Source: Spirochaeta cellobiosiphila DSM 17781 (GTDB lineage Bacteria; Spirochaetota; Spirochaetia; DSM-17781). From it: a DNA stretch of 64,000 nucleotides. Numbering within the stretch: the first letter of the stretch is position 1; the number at the start of each line of letters is the position of its first letter. Below, one piece after another: positions 53,254 through 62,205 of this stretch. The position numbers were made by a program, and so were the translations under genes. Location: positions 1 through 64,000 of the forward strand of contig NZ_AUFW01000012.1 of the NCBI RefSeq assembly GCF_000426705.1, given 5' to 3'. The notes below the pieces were generated by a model. That model worked only from the letters and a program-made list of their open reading frames with translations, had not been told where the DNA came from and did not search any database.

Positions 53254-54405
53254 ATGAAGAAGTTTTTACTTTTTTCATTGTTAGTTGCGTTTGTAGCATC
53301 ATTCGCAATAGCGCAAACCGAAGTATCTGGTGAGCTTAAATTTGGTTATGCATCTGATTTTGATGGTGAAGTAACAAAGGGCTTAAAAGATGACTATAGT
53401 AAAGCTGATGTAAAGATTACTGTTGCTAACGAGTTAAATGATTTTACTTCTATTGAAGCTACAATCAAGGCTGATTCAGGTTTTATGGCAGTTGATTCTG
53501 CATGGCTTCAGACTGATATTGGATCTTCCTTAGGAGTACTTCCTGTTGTAGCAAAAATTGGTAAATTTGATGCTAGAGGAGAAAGATTTGGTAAGGTTAG
53601 CGGTTTTGAAGCAGAAGCCGTTGATGTAAAACTTGGAGGAGATAGTGCAAAAGCTAATTACCAAGTTGATGTAAAACCAGCTGAAGTTTTTAATGTTCGT
53701 GTAATTACTGATTTTAAATCAGTGAAAGACGGTTTTATGTATTTCACAGCTTTGGGTTATGGTTCTGCGGCTGATGCAAACTATGAACTAGGTTTCAATA
53801 CTAATGGTACAAAAGATGCAACAAGTACATTTTTTGCTACAGCAAATTATGAATATGCAACAGATGCTTTTTCTGTCAAACCAGGTGTTAACTTTTCTTA
53901 CAAGGCTTTAGGTGTTGGTGACACAGAAATAAGTGGCGTTAAGCATACTTATGATGGTGGAAATGAAATCTTCTTTGGTTTGGGTGTTAATGCAGCGGTA
54001 TCTGATCTTACTCTTACAAGTGGTATGAACTTCGTTTCAGTAAACAGAGAAAAGTGGGACAATGGATCCGATGCTAATAAGTATTCACAGGTACAAAATC
54101 TTACTGCTTCAGTAGCGTATAACTTGTTTGAAGGTTTATTCCAACCTTATGTTGGTGTTGATTTTGCTCTTGGTACTAATGAAGACTCTTATAACAAAGA
54201 CGCAAAAGCTTTCCAATTCTTAGAAGCAGGAGCACAATCTGAAGTATCAGGTGTAACATTTACTTATGGTTACGCTTATATTGCTAAGAAAGATGACAGC
54301 GCAACTTATGCTAAACAGTCATTGAACGCACCTATTGATATGGTAGCTGCTGAAAACGATAAAGCTGCAAATGCATTCTTCTTATCTGCAAAGGTTTCTT
54401 TCTAA
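53254..54405 (+). CDS. Porin-like outer membrane protein
   Basis: 383 residues with a signal peptide (MKKFLLFSLLVAFVASFAIA, cut before QTEVS). The rest alternates short amphipathic strands ending in aromatic residues, and the final residues FFLSAKVSF end in Phe, the signal for outer membrane beta-barrel assembly. It resembles the family of spirochaetal porin-like proteins without certain assignment. AACGGAGGAAAA is the ribosome-binding site. It has a strong promoter and terminator and is monocistronic. Confidence 0.75.
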   Translation: MKKFLLFSLLVAFVASFAIAQTEVSGELKFGYASDFDGEVTKGLKDDYSKADVKITVANELNDFTSIEATIKADSGFMAVDSAWLQTDIGSSLGVLPVVAKIGKFDARGERFGKVSGFEAEAVDVKLGGDSAKANYQVDVKPAEVFNVRVITDFKSVKDGFMYFTALGYGSAADANYELGFNTNGTKDATSTFFATANYEYATDAFSVKPGVNFSYKALGVGDTEISGVKHTYDGGNEIFFGLGVNAAVSDLTLTSGMNFVSVNREKWDNGSDANKYSQVQNLTASVAYNLFEGLFQPYVGVDFALGTNEDSYNKDAKAFQFLEAGAQSEVSGVTFTYGYAYIAKKDDSATYAKQSLNAPIDMVAAENDKAANAFFLSAKVSF

Positions 54406-54437
54406 TAAGTAATTTTTGTTAGTATTATGCTATATAT

Positions 54438-54463
54438 CCCACCGTCTTTGACGGTGGGTTTTT
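54438..54463 (+). terminator. Terminator of the porin-like gene
   Basis: A perfect 9-bp stem CCCACCGTC/GACGGTGGG with a 3-nt loop is followed by TTTTT. Confidence 0.92.
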
Positions 54464-54528
54464 ATTTAAAATCAATCCCCCATAAATTTCTGTATTCCTT
54501 ATAACTAACATATTATAAGGAGTCATAT

Positions 54529-54903
54529 ATGCAGCCATTCAATTCTGTCGTAGTCGAAGGGAATCTGGTAAAAGATCCTGAAACACGAACAACCCCAAAC
54601 GGTCACAAATTAAGTTTATTTACTGTAGCACACAATTATTATTACAAAGTCGATGGAGAGCAGACTAAGGGAGTCAACTATTTTGACATTGAAGTCTGGA
54701 ATAGAACATCTGAGTTTGCAGAGGAATATCTATCAAAAGGCACTAATGTAAGAATAGCTGGTATTTTGAGACAGGATCGTTGGAATGATAAAGATGGTCA
54801 TGTTCGATCTAAAATAAAAATCATTGGGGAACATATTGAGTTCCGTACTTTACGCACAGATAAAAAAGTGACAAATCAATCAGAGTTTGAAGTCACATTT
54901 TAG
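54529..54903 (+). CDS. ssb: Single-stranded DNA-binding protein lacking the acidic tip
   Basis: 124 residues. The OB-fold SSB pattern is visible: SVVVEGNLVKDPETRTTPNG, LFTVAHN, YFDIEVWNRTSEFAEEYL, KGTNVRIAGILRQDRW and HVRSKIKIIGEHIEF. It ends ESEFEVTF-like (SEFEVTF) with no D-D-D-I-P-F protein-interaction tip and no flexible linker, so it is a short form. A standard SSB may be encoded elsewhere. An AAGGAG ribosome-binding site precedes it. It lies 90 nt upstream of trpE. Confidence 0.85.
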   Translation: MQPFNSVVVEGNLVKDPETRTTPNGHKLSLFTVAHNYYYKVDGEQTKGVNYFDIEVWNRTSEFAEEYLSKGTNVRIAGILRQDRWNDKDGHVRSKIKIIGEHIEFRTLRTDKKVTNQSEFEVTF

Positions 54904-54912
54904 AAAAATTAA

Positions 54913-54942
54913 TTGACATGTCGTTATACTCCTGTGTATAAA
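54913..54942 (+). promoter_or_regulatory. trp operon promoter
   Basis: A consensus TTGACA and TATAAA are separated by 18 nt. A second TATAAT lies at 54945-54950. The predicted start is near 54950, within or just before the palindrome at 54951-54970. Confidence 0.65.
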
Positions 54943-54950
54943 GGTATAAT

Positions 54951-54970
54951 CGTTTCTATTAGTAGAAACG
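54951..54970 (+). promoter_or_regulatory. Perfect 8-bp palindrome at the trp start, candidate operator
   Basis: CGTTTCTA-TTAG-TAGAAACG lies at the predicted transcription start, between the promoter and the trpE ribosome-binding site. The leader is too short for a Trp-codon leader peptide, so repressor binding is likelier than ribosome-mediated attenuation. It does not match the enterobacterial TrpR operator. Confidence 0.45.
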
Positions 54971-54993
54971 GTTATATTTTATCAGGAGCGTAT

Positions 54994-56403
54994 ATGCCTA
55001 AAGAATATAGACAAGACACTATTATTAAAGTCCTTCCTGGTGAACGATTCACACCCTATTCTCTAGCAGAAAAACTCCATGCAAAAGTTGTTTTAGAATC
55101 ATCCTCTTTGAATAATGGTAGAGAGCGTTATTCCATTCTTTTAGTAGATGAAGCTTTTAAAATTGTTCAATCGTCTGGTAGAAGCTATATGAAAAAGGGT
55201 AATAAATTATTAGAAATAAAAAGTCAGGCTAAAGATATTCTAGATGTTCTTAACTATTTTGCTGAACAACATAGCCCTTTAAAACAAAATTTACCATTTC
55301 CTGCAGGTGGATTAGGGTTTCTTAGTTTTGAGTTTTGTCAGTATTGTGATGATATACCTCTCACGAATAATCCAAATCCTCTAAATTTGCCTGAAGCTGT
55401 ATTTATTTTTGGGCACATTTTTATAATCTTTGATCATTATACAGATGTGATCTATCTGGTTGGTATTAATTACAAAGAAAGTGAAATTAATCTAACAAAA
55501 GCAATTGATAGAACTGTTGATGCTATCAATGACTTAAATTTTAACTACCTAGCTCCCAAAGATAATGACTTTGAAGTTGAAGTATTAACAGATTCTTCTG
55601 TAGAAGAACAATATAAAGCCAATGTAAGTTTTATAAAAGATGAAATCGTAAAGGGTAATTTACTACAATGTGTCCCTTCAAGAAGATTACAGGTAAAAAC
55701 TAAATTACCTGCCTTGGAAGCTTACCGGCGACTTCGTTCAAGTAATCCTTCCCCCTATTTATTCTTTTTTAATTTTGATGACTACCAAATGTTTGGTTCT
55801 TCTCCAGAAGTTCATGTCAAAGTTCACGAGGGGAAGGCTCTGATTCGACCTATTGCTGGTACAAGAAGGCGTGGGAAGACGAATCAGGAAGATTTGCTAC
55901 TAGAGAAGGAACTATTAGATGACCCAAAAGAAAGAGCTGAACATCTCATGCTTGTAGATCTAGCGCGGAATGACCTCGGTCGCTTATGTGAAAAAGAAAC
56001 AGTCCAGGTAACATCCTATGCCCAAGTAGAAAGATATAGTCACGTCATGCATATTGTTAGCAATGTGGAAGGTCTACTCAAAGATAATAAAAATGGAATG
56101 GACGCCATTAGAGCAACGTTTCCTGCTGGTACAGTATCTGGTGCACCCAAAATTCAAGCTATAAAAACTATCAGCCAATTAGAATCTTTTGAAAGAGGTT
56201 TTTATGCAGGGCTAGTTGGATATTTCGAACCTGGAGGTAATCTGGATACTTGCATAGCTATACGTACAGGCTTAAAGCAGGGGGACGTGATTACTTTACA
56301 AGCTGGTGGTGGGATCGTTCATGACTCAGAGCCTGAACGTGAGTTGGAAGAAACAAATGAAAAATTAAGAGCTTTAGCTTCAAGTATAGGAATAGAGGTG
56401 TAA
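54994..56403 (+). CDS. trpE: Anthranilate synthase component I
   Basis: About 469 residues. Chorismate-binding motifs are FFNFDDYQMFGSSPEVHVKV, IRPIAGTRRRG, MLVDLARNDLGRLC, and FPAGTVSGAPKIQAI near the end. It makes anthranilate with the glutamine amidotransferase subunit. The start is ATG 54994 behind CAGGAGC. Translation could extend upstream to 54913 but would read through the promoter. First gene of trpE-trpGD-trpCF-trpB-trpA. Confidence 0.96.
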   Translation: MPKEYRQDTIIKVLPGERFTPYSLAEKLHAKVVLESSSLNNGRERYSILLVDEAFKIVQSSGRSYMKKGNKLLEIKSQAKDILDVLNYFAEQHSPLKQNLPFPAGGLGFLSFEFCQYCDDIPLTNNPNPLNLPEAVFIFGHIFIIFDHYTDVIYLVGINYKESEINLTKAIDRTVDAINDLNFNYLAPKDNDFEVEVLTDSSVEEQYKANVSFIKDEIVKGNLLQCVPSRRLQVKTKLPALEAYRRLRSSNPSPYLFFFNFDDYQMFGSSPEVHVKVHEGKALIRPIAGTRRRGKTNQEDLLLEKELLDDPKERAEHLMLVDLARNDLGRLCEKETVQVTSYAQVERYSHVMHIVSNVEGLLKDNKNGMDAIRATFPAGTVSGAPKIQAIKTISQLESFERGFYAGLVGYFEPGGNLDTCIAIRTGLKQGDVITLQAGGGIVHDSEPERELEETNEKLRALASSIGIEV

Positions 56404-56405
56404 CA

Positions 56406-58010
56406 ATGATTGTCTTATTAGATAACTATGATTCTTTCACTTACAATGTCTATCAGTATCTTACGGAGGTAACTGAACTTCCTATAAAGGTTATCCGTAA
56501 TGATCAAATAGATTTGACTCACTTAATTGAACTCAAACCTTCCTATCTTGTCATATCTCCTGGTCCTGGAAGACCTACAGACGCTGGGATCAGTATAGAG
56601 GCCATTAAATATTTTGCAGGTAAAATCCCTATTCTTGGAATATGTCTGGGGCATCAGGCCATTGGAGAAGCCTTTGGTGGAATCATTGTAGGTGCTAAAA
56701 ATATAGTACATGGAAAAACAGAACCTATAACAAATGATGGGAGGGGACTTTTTAGGGGATTATCCAATCCAACCCAATTTACTCGATACCATTCTCTTGT
56801 TATTGAAAAGAACTCCTTACCTCAAGATTTTGAGATAACCGCACAAAGTCAAGATGGAGAAATTATGGGGTTACGTCATAAGAATATGATTATTGAAGGA
56901 GTTCAGTTTCACCCTGAATCTATTGCCAGCGAGGCAGGCAAACGTATGTTAAAAAATTTTTTAAACTACAAAAGAGAAGCCTTGGATATAAAAGAATTAT
57001 TATCAAAGGTGATAAATGGTGAAGATCTATCTCAGGACGAAGCGGCTAGTTTTATGGAAGAACTTACAGATGGTAATCTATCTGATATTCATATTTCCGC
57101 TTTCTTGGTTGCCCTCAATGCAAAAGGTATAACTAGTGAAGAAATCGCAGGTTGCGCCTCTGTTTTATTAAAGAAAAGAGTCGCTATTTGTGGTGAAAAA
57201 CCACTTCTTGATACTTGTGGAACAGGAGGTTCTGGATCTGGTAGTTTCAATATTTCAAGTTTTGCAGCCTTGATTGCCTCTAGTGCAGGAGCTGCTGTTG
57301 CTAAACATGGTAATCGGGCCGTTAGTTCCTTATCGGGAAGTGCTGACTTCTATAAATGTTTAGGAATGACAATCGATATTGATCCTGTGAAATCGGAAAA
57401 GTTACTAAAGGAAACAGATTTCGCTTTTCTATTCGCTCCTCTTTTTCATGGGGCTATGAAATATGCAGGACCTGTTAGAAAAGCTCTTGGAATAAAAACG
57501 ATTATGAATTGTTTAGGACCTTTAAGTAATCCAGCGGGAGCTCAATATCAAATAATTGGCGTTTATAGTTCTGATCTCGTACCTATTGTGGCTAGAGCGG
57601 CAAAGCTCTTAGGTGTAAAACGAGTTATGACTGTGTATGGAGAGGATGGGTTAGATGAGATCTCTATCTCGGCCGCTACTCAGATATGTTTTATAGATGA
57701 ATCTGGTGTTGAAACTAATTATAGTTTTGATCCTGCATCCTTAGGCCTAAATGGTTATACCCTTGGAGATATAAAAGGAGGGAGTGGACAAGAGAATGCA
57801 AATATGGCACTGGACATTCTTAATGGAAAAGGAAAAGAAGCTTTAATTGATGCTATATGTGTGAATGCAGGAGCCGCTCTGATGGTCTATGGTCTAGTAG
57901 AATCCATTTCAGAAGGATATACAAGATCGAAGGAAATATTAAAATCTGGACTAGTTAAGGACAAGCTGAATCTAATTGTATCAAGAGGCAAGGAGTTGGC
58001 TCTTCAATGA
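56406..58010 (+). CDS. trpGD: Fused anthranilate synthase glutaminase and phosphoribosyltransferase (TrpG-TrpD)
   Basis: 534 residues. Residues 1-190 are a class I glutamine amidotransferase: the SPGPGRPTDAG loop, the catalytic Cys in GICLGHQAIG (near 80) and the HPES His/Glu near 170. After a short linker, residues about 200-534 are anthranilate phosphoribosyltransferase with CGTGGSGSGSFNISS (PRPP binding), KHGNRAVSSLSGSAD, and GPLSNPAG. The fusion matches the E. coli TrpGD order. It lies 2 nt after trpE. Confidence 0.95.
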   Translation: MIVLLDNYDSFTYNVYQYLTEVTELPIKVIRNDQIDLTHLIELKPSYLVISPGPGRPTDAGISIEAIKYFAGKIPILGICLGHQAIGEAFGGIIVGAKNIVHGKTEPITNDGRGLFRGLSNPTQFTRYHSLVIEKNSLPQDFEITAQSQDGEIMGLRHKNMIIEGVQFHPESIASEAGKRMLKNFLNYKREALDIKELLSKVINGEDLSQDEAASFMEELTDGNLSDIHISAFLVALNAKGITSEEIAGCASVLLKKRVAICGEKPLLDTCGTGGSGSGSFNISSFAALIASSAGAAVAKHGNRAVSSLSGSADFYKCLGMTIDIDPVKSEKLLKETDFAFLFAPLFHGAMKYAGPVRKALGIKTIMNCLGPLSNPAGAQYQIIGVYSSDLVPIVARAAKLLGVKRVMTVYGEDGLDEISISAATQICFIDESGVETNYSFDPASLGLNGYTLGDIKGGSGQENANMALDILNGKGKEALIDAICVNAGAALMVYGLVESISEGYTRSKEILKSGLVKDKLNLIVSRGKELALQ

Positions 58011-59428
58011 TAGATAATATTAAAACAAAGATAATTAGTATGAGACGTGATCGTATTAAGAGTGAGGGGTATGCTTTAGGTGTTGAAATCCCTGAAGAAA
58101 GACGGGTTCCCCTTACACTCTTTTGCGAATCTCCAGGATTGATATGTGAAATAAAAAGAAAATCTCCTTCCAAAGGTGATATTCGTTTTGATTTAGATGC
58201 TGTTGCTCAAAGTAAGCTTTATTATAGTAAAGGTGTTAAATCTGTTTCTGTGCTTACTGAAGAAAATCATTTTAATGGCTCCCTTAAGGACTTAATCGCA
58301 GTAAAGGAAGCTACTCCTGAATTAGCTGTTTTAAGAAAAGACTTTCTTATCGATACAGAAGATATTATAACTTCCTATAAAGCAGGAGCTGATGCGGTTC
58401 TTTTAATAGCATCCGCTCTGACTCTCGATGCGTTAAAAGAAATGTATCAGCTAAGTACAGAGCTTGGTATGAAAGTCCTTTTTGAGGTCCATGATCAGAA
58501 GGATTTTGAAAAGGCTAATATTATCAAACCGGAAATAACAGGAATAAATTGTAGGGATCTATCTTCCTTTTCTATTGATTTAGCTTCTCCCATAAAGAAG
58601 TTATTTAACTTGAACTATGAAGGGAAAAAAATCTTTGAGTCTGGAATTTTTGGATCCTGGTCTGCTAATGTTGCGTTGAGTAATGGATTTGATGGGCTTC
58701 TCGTCGGAGAGTCAGTTGTTAGGGCTCCAGAACTAATCCCTTCTTTATTAGGAACTTTTCCCTCTGAAAACAGACAATCAAAGTTTTGGTCTAATCTGTA
58801 TAAGAAAAATCATCTACCCCTCATTAAAATATGTGGATTAACAAGAGAGGAGGATGTTTATTATGCTGATAAACTAGGTGCAGACATAATGGGTTTCATT
58901 TTTGCAGAAAGTCCACGTAGAGTAAGTCCTTCTTTTGTAAGGAGTTTACCAAAAACTAAAGCTTTAAAGGTTGGCGTTGTTACAGATTGGGAACAAGATA
59001 AAGAGAGTTTGACTACTTTATTGGATGCCGGATATCTGGATGCTATTCAATTCCATAGAGCACCAAGTGGAAAACTTCTGAAGGATTTTAAATATCCTTT
59101 TTATATAGGAATAGAAGCTAAATCGATTGAGGAATACAGGGGTCAAAGAGATATACCTTCTATAAGACACCTAATTGATGCTTTTCATAAGGATCGATTT
59201 GATACAAATGCTTCAAAAACCTTGTCACCAGAAATAATAACAGAGGCATCAAAGAGTAAGCCCTTGTGGTTGGCAGGCGGTTTGAATCCAGACAATATTC
59301 ACGAAATCGTCAAAATGTATCAACCAGAACTAGTAGATGTGGCTAGTGGAGTAGAATCTTCACCAGGAATAAAGGATCATAGAAAGATGGAAAGTTTTTT
59401 CAAGGAGACACGAGTTGAAAGTATTTAA
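58007..59428 (+). CDS. trpCF: Fused indole-3-glycerol phosphate synthase and PRA isomerase (TrpC-TrpF)
   Basis: 473 residues. Residues about 1-255 are TrpC: LICEIKRKSPSKGDIRF (catalytic Lys), VLTEENHFNGS, LRKDFLID and GINCRDLSSFSID. Residues about 265-473 are TrpF: IKICGLTREEDV with the catalytic Cys, GFIFAESPRRVSP, and LAGGLNPDNI. ATG 58007 overlaps trpGD by 4 nt. The order C then F is as in the enterobacterial fusion. Confidence 0.94.
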   Translation: MIDNIKTKIISMRRDRIKSEGYALGVEIPEERRVPLTLFCESPGLICEIKRKSPSKGDIRFDLDAVAQSKLYYSKGVKSVSVLTEENHFNGSLKDLIAVKEATPELAVLRKDFLIDTEDIITSYKAGADAVLLIASALTLDALKEMYQLSTELGMKVLFEVHDQKDFEKANIIKPEITGINCRDLSSFSIDLASPIKKLFNLNYEGKKIFESGIFGSWSANVALSNGFDGLLVGESVVRAPELIPSLLGTFPSENRQSKFWSNLYKKNHLPLIKICGLTREEDVYYADKLGADIMGFIFAESPRRVSPSFVRSLPKTKALKVGVVTDWEQDKESLTTLLDAGYLDAIQFHRAPSGKLLKDFKYPFYIGIEAKSIEEYRGQRDIPSIRHLIDAFHKDRFDTNASKTLSPEIITEASKSKPLWLAGGLNPDNIHEIVKMYQPELVDVASGVESSPGIKDHRKMESFFKETRVESI

Positions 59429-60641
59429 TAACTATTTTGGTGAGTTTGGTGGCCGATATGTCCCTGAAGTCTTAAGAAAACCCTTAGATGAACTTGAGAT
59501 TGTTTTTAGAGAAGCGATGGAAGATCCTGAATTTTGGGAAGAATATTCTAGTCTAATGAAACAATATGTTGGTCGACCAACCCCTTTATTGTATGCGGAA
59601 AATACCACTCGATTATTGGGGGGAGCTCAGGTTTATATAAAACTAGAAGGTTTGGCTAATACAGGGGCTCATAAAATCAATAATGCCTTGGGCCAAGCAC
59701 TAATAGCTAAACGAATGGGTAAAAAAAGAATAATAGCAGAAACAGGGGCTGGGCAACATGGAGTGGCAACCGCTGCTGTTTGTGCCAAATTAGGTTTAGA
59801 TTGTCATATCTATATGGGGGAAGTTGATATAAGAAGACAACGCCCTAATGTCTTCCAAATGGAATTATATGGAGCAGAGGTTGTTCCCGTTACTAGTGGT
59901 GATAAGACCTTGAAGGATGCTGTTAATGAAGCAATGAGAGATTGGGCTTCTCATCCTGATGATACACATTATTTATTAGGATCTGCTTTGGGGCCTTCTC
60001 CCTTTCCGGATATGGTTAGAGAGTTTCAATCTGTTATTGGAAAAGAAGTAGATACTATTGTCCAAGAAAAGAATCTTGATGTGGCAGCTATGGTTGCTTG
60101 TGTTGGTGGAGGGTCCAACGCTATTGGTTTTTTTAGCCCTTATCTAGAAAAGAATAAACCGAGATTAATAGGGGCAGAGGCTGGCGGTATTGGAGCAGAC
60201 ATTGGTCAACATGCGAGTAGAATGACTGGTCCTGGACGAGAGGGTATTGTTCAGGGCTATAAAAGTCTTTTTCTCCAGAATGAAGATGGACAAGTTCTCT
60301 CTACTCATTCTGTATCTGCTGGCCTTGATTATGCAGGTATTGGCCCTCAGTTAGCTCACCTTGGGAAAACCGGGCGAATAGAGTTTGTCTCTATAACCGA
60401 TAAAGAAGCCTTAGATACGGTAAAGTTCTTTGCAGAAAAAGAAGGTGTCATATTTGCTTTGGAATCTGCTCATGCAGGAGCGGCTGCACTTAAGGTGATT
60501 CCTACATTACCAAAAGATAAAGCTGTCATTATCAATATGTCTGGTAGGGGAGATAAAGATATTTTTATTACTGCAGGACAGCTAAGTAGAGAAACGTGGA
60601 CTAAATTCTTAAAAGATGAGGTTAAACGATATGAAAGCTAA
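59415..60641 (+). CDS. trpB: Tryptophan synthase beta chain
   Basis: 408 residues. The motifs are FGGRYVPEVL, the PLP lysine in NTGAHKINNALGQ (near 92), AETGAGQHG, CVGGGSNAIG and SAGLDYAGIGP. It condenses indole with serine. The start overlaps trpCF by 14 nt; its ribosome-binding site is the AAGGAGA inside trpCF. Confidence 0.97.
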   Translation: MKVFNNYFGEFGGRYVPEVLRKPLDELEIVFREAMEDPEFWEEYSSLMKQYVGRPTPLLYAENTTRLLGGAQVYIKLEGLANTGAHKINNALGQALIAKRMGKKRIIAETGAGQHGVATAAVCAKLGLDCHIYMGEVDIRRQRPNVFQMELYGAEVVPVTSGDKTLKDAVNEAMRDWASHPDDTHYLLGSALGPSPFPDMVREFQSVIGKEVDTIVQEKNLDVAAMVACVGGGSNAIGFFSPYLEKNKPRLIGAEAGGIGADIGQHASRMTGPGREGIVQGYKSLFLQNEDGQVLSTHSVSAGLDYAGIGPQLAHLGKTGRIEFVSITDKEALDTVKFFAEKEGVIFALESAHAGAAALKVIPTLPKDKAVIINMSGRGDKDIFITAGQLSRETWTKFLKDEVKRYES

Positions 60642-61377
60642 AATTATGACCCATATGATATCCCATTACCCCCATAGAGAAGCTTCTTTAAATGTGGCAA
60701 GAGCATTGATTGATGGAGGTGCCTCTTTTCTGGAGATACAGTTCCCTTTTTCTGATCCTTCTGCAGATGGAGCAACCATTCAAGCAGCCTGTACTAAGGC
60801 CTTAGCCTCTGGTTTTACTTTGGATGAAGGTTTTGAATTAGTAAAGGAAGTGTCTCAACTAACAAAGATACCTATTTTTATCATGAGTTATGCCAGTTTG
60901 GTTTACGCTAGAGGGGTAGAGCTATTCTGTGAGCAGGCAGCTAAAGCTGGAGCAAAGGGGCTAATTATTCCTGATCTTCCTTTTGATAAGGATGAGGGCT
61001 TGTACTCCTTTGGTAAAAAAAATAATCTTCACGTCATTCCTGTACTTGTTCCCAATATTTCTGAACAACGGCTAGAGGCTATTCAAAAACTATCGTTATC
61101 ATATATCTATGGGGCACTACGTGTTGGTATTACAGGAAGTCATACAAGTATAGGTGAAGATAGTATTGAATTTCTTAATAAGCTCGCACAAAATAGTTCC
61201 TGCAAAGTGCTTGCTGGTTTTGGAATTGATTCTCATGGTCAAATTGAAGAGTTGAAGGACAAAGTGTATTCCCTAATTGTTGGTTCTGCACTGGTAAAAT
61301 CAATTCCTCAAGAGGGCAGCAATGAACAGATCTATAAAGCTGTAAAAGATAAATTATTATCTTTATTAGGTTCTTGA
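60631..61377 (+). CDS. trpA: Tryptophan synthase alpha chain
   Basis: About 248 residues. The TIM barrel has the catalytic Glu in LEIQFPFSDPSADG (near 40) and the Asp in SADG, then GLIIPDLPFDKDEG, and GITGSHTSIGED near 175. The N-terminus is short and replaces the usual T-x-G-D/Y-P segment with MTHMISHYPHREASL. The usual L-G-x-P-F-S-D-P is I-Q-F-P-F-S-D-P, so it is a divergent but apparently complete TrpA. I prefer ATG 60631; ATG 60616 is in frame and overlaps trpB further. Last gene of the operon. Confidence 0.93.
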   Translation: MKAKIMTHMISHYPHREASLNVARALIDGGASFLEIQFPFSDPSADGATIQAACTKALASGFTLDEGFELVKEVSQLTKIPIFIMSYASLVYARGVELFCEQAAKAGAKGLIIPDLPFDKDEGLYSFGKKNNLHVIPVLVPNISEQRLEAIQKLSLSYIYGALRVGITGSHTSIGEDSIEFLNKLAQNSSCKVLAGFGIDSHGQIEELKDKVYSLIVGSALVKSIPQEGSNEQIYKAVKDKLLSLLGS

Positions 61378-61402
61378 GATACTTATCCACTACTATTAGA
61401 AT
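61374..61402 (+). promoter_or_regulatory. Promoter at the trpA end, upstream of the hypothetical gene
   Basis: TTGAGA and TAGAAT are separated by exactly 17 nt. The -10 box ends 7 nt before ATG 61410. It overlaps the stop codon of trpA. Confidence 0.5.
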
Positions 61403-61409
61403 GTTTAAC

Positions 61410-62186
61410 ATGAAAAGAAAAAAGTGGACACATGATGATTCCGTAGAATGGTTAGATAAGATTAGATCTGAATATAACCATCTCGTTGTACGATATGGAA
61501 AATCTCCTCGACTTAAATCTGCCTTTGAAGATAGATATTATGAGGCCTTAAGGAAACGTTTGGATTTACCTACCTTTTTTAAGGCTGAATGGGAAGTTGC
61601 TCATGCATACAATGAGGTTGAAGAGTTCAAAAAAACAGTTAAAGTTAAACAAAAAGAAAAAGAACCTCCAAAGAAAAAGAAGCCCACAAAACCCTTTGTT
61701 GAAAGGGTTTTAGATGAATTACGAAGTCGAATCGTCAAATACCCAAGAATACATATTCATGAAGAATCTTCTGAAGATATGGAGCGACTCTATGGAGCTA
61801 TAACCCAATTTGATAAAGAATATTGGTCTGAGTTAGATAATGTATTTCGTGATTATTATCCTATTAGACAATTTCGACCTACAAGCAAAGTGGAAACCAT
61901 GTTAGTAAACCTTTCTTCTCCCTCTGATGGTAGCTTACCAAGAAACTTAGATAAATACGTCAATATGCTTAATAATGACAATATAAGTTTGTCCATTATT
62001 ACAAAAGAACATAAAAGATGTATTTTAGAAGCATCATTTTTCTTTCATGAAGTAAGAAATTTTATATATGAATTTCAAAATGATCAAAATCTAGAAGAAA
62101 CTGATAGCCTTAAAGTAAAAAAAGTTTTAACTTTTGTGGAACAAGTTCTTGATGACTTTCGACTTAAGGACTTAAAACCTGTATAA
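61410..62186 (+). CDS. Hypothetical protein, charged and helical
   Basis: 258 residues if ATG 61410 is the start; TTG 61374 and ATG 61401 in frame are alternatives. No family is recognised. The N-terminal ~70 residues are helical (WTHDDSVEWLDKIRSEYNHL). A very basic linker (KVKQKEKEPPKKKKPTKPF) near 77-100 follows. The second half (about 100-258) is a mostly helical soluble domain with FDKEYWSELDNVFRDYYP. No signal peptide or membrane segment is seen. It lies between trpA and trxA, 19 nt from trxA. A leaderless start is possible, with no clear Shine-Dalgarno sequence. Confidence 0.6.
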   Translation: MKRKKWTHDDSVEWLDKIRSEYNHLVVRYGKSPRLKSAFEDRYYEALRKRLDLPTFFKAEWEVAHAYNEVEEFKKTVKVKQKEKEPPKKKKPTKPFVERVLDELRSRIVKYPRIHIHEESSEDMERLYGAITQFDKEYWSELDNVFRDYYPIRQFRPTSKVETMLVNLSSPSDGSLPRNLDKYVNMLNNDNISLSIITKEHKRCILEASFFFHEVRNFIYEFQNDQNLEETDSLKVKKVLTFVEQVLDDFRLKDLKPV

Positions 62187-62205
62187 AACATATGGAGGAT
62201 TTGCT

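Noticed and set aside
54913-54993. Upstream extension of trpE to 54913
   Set aside because: It would translate through the TTGACA/TATAAA promoter and the palindrome; ATG 54994 has a good AGGAG site.
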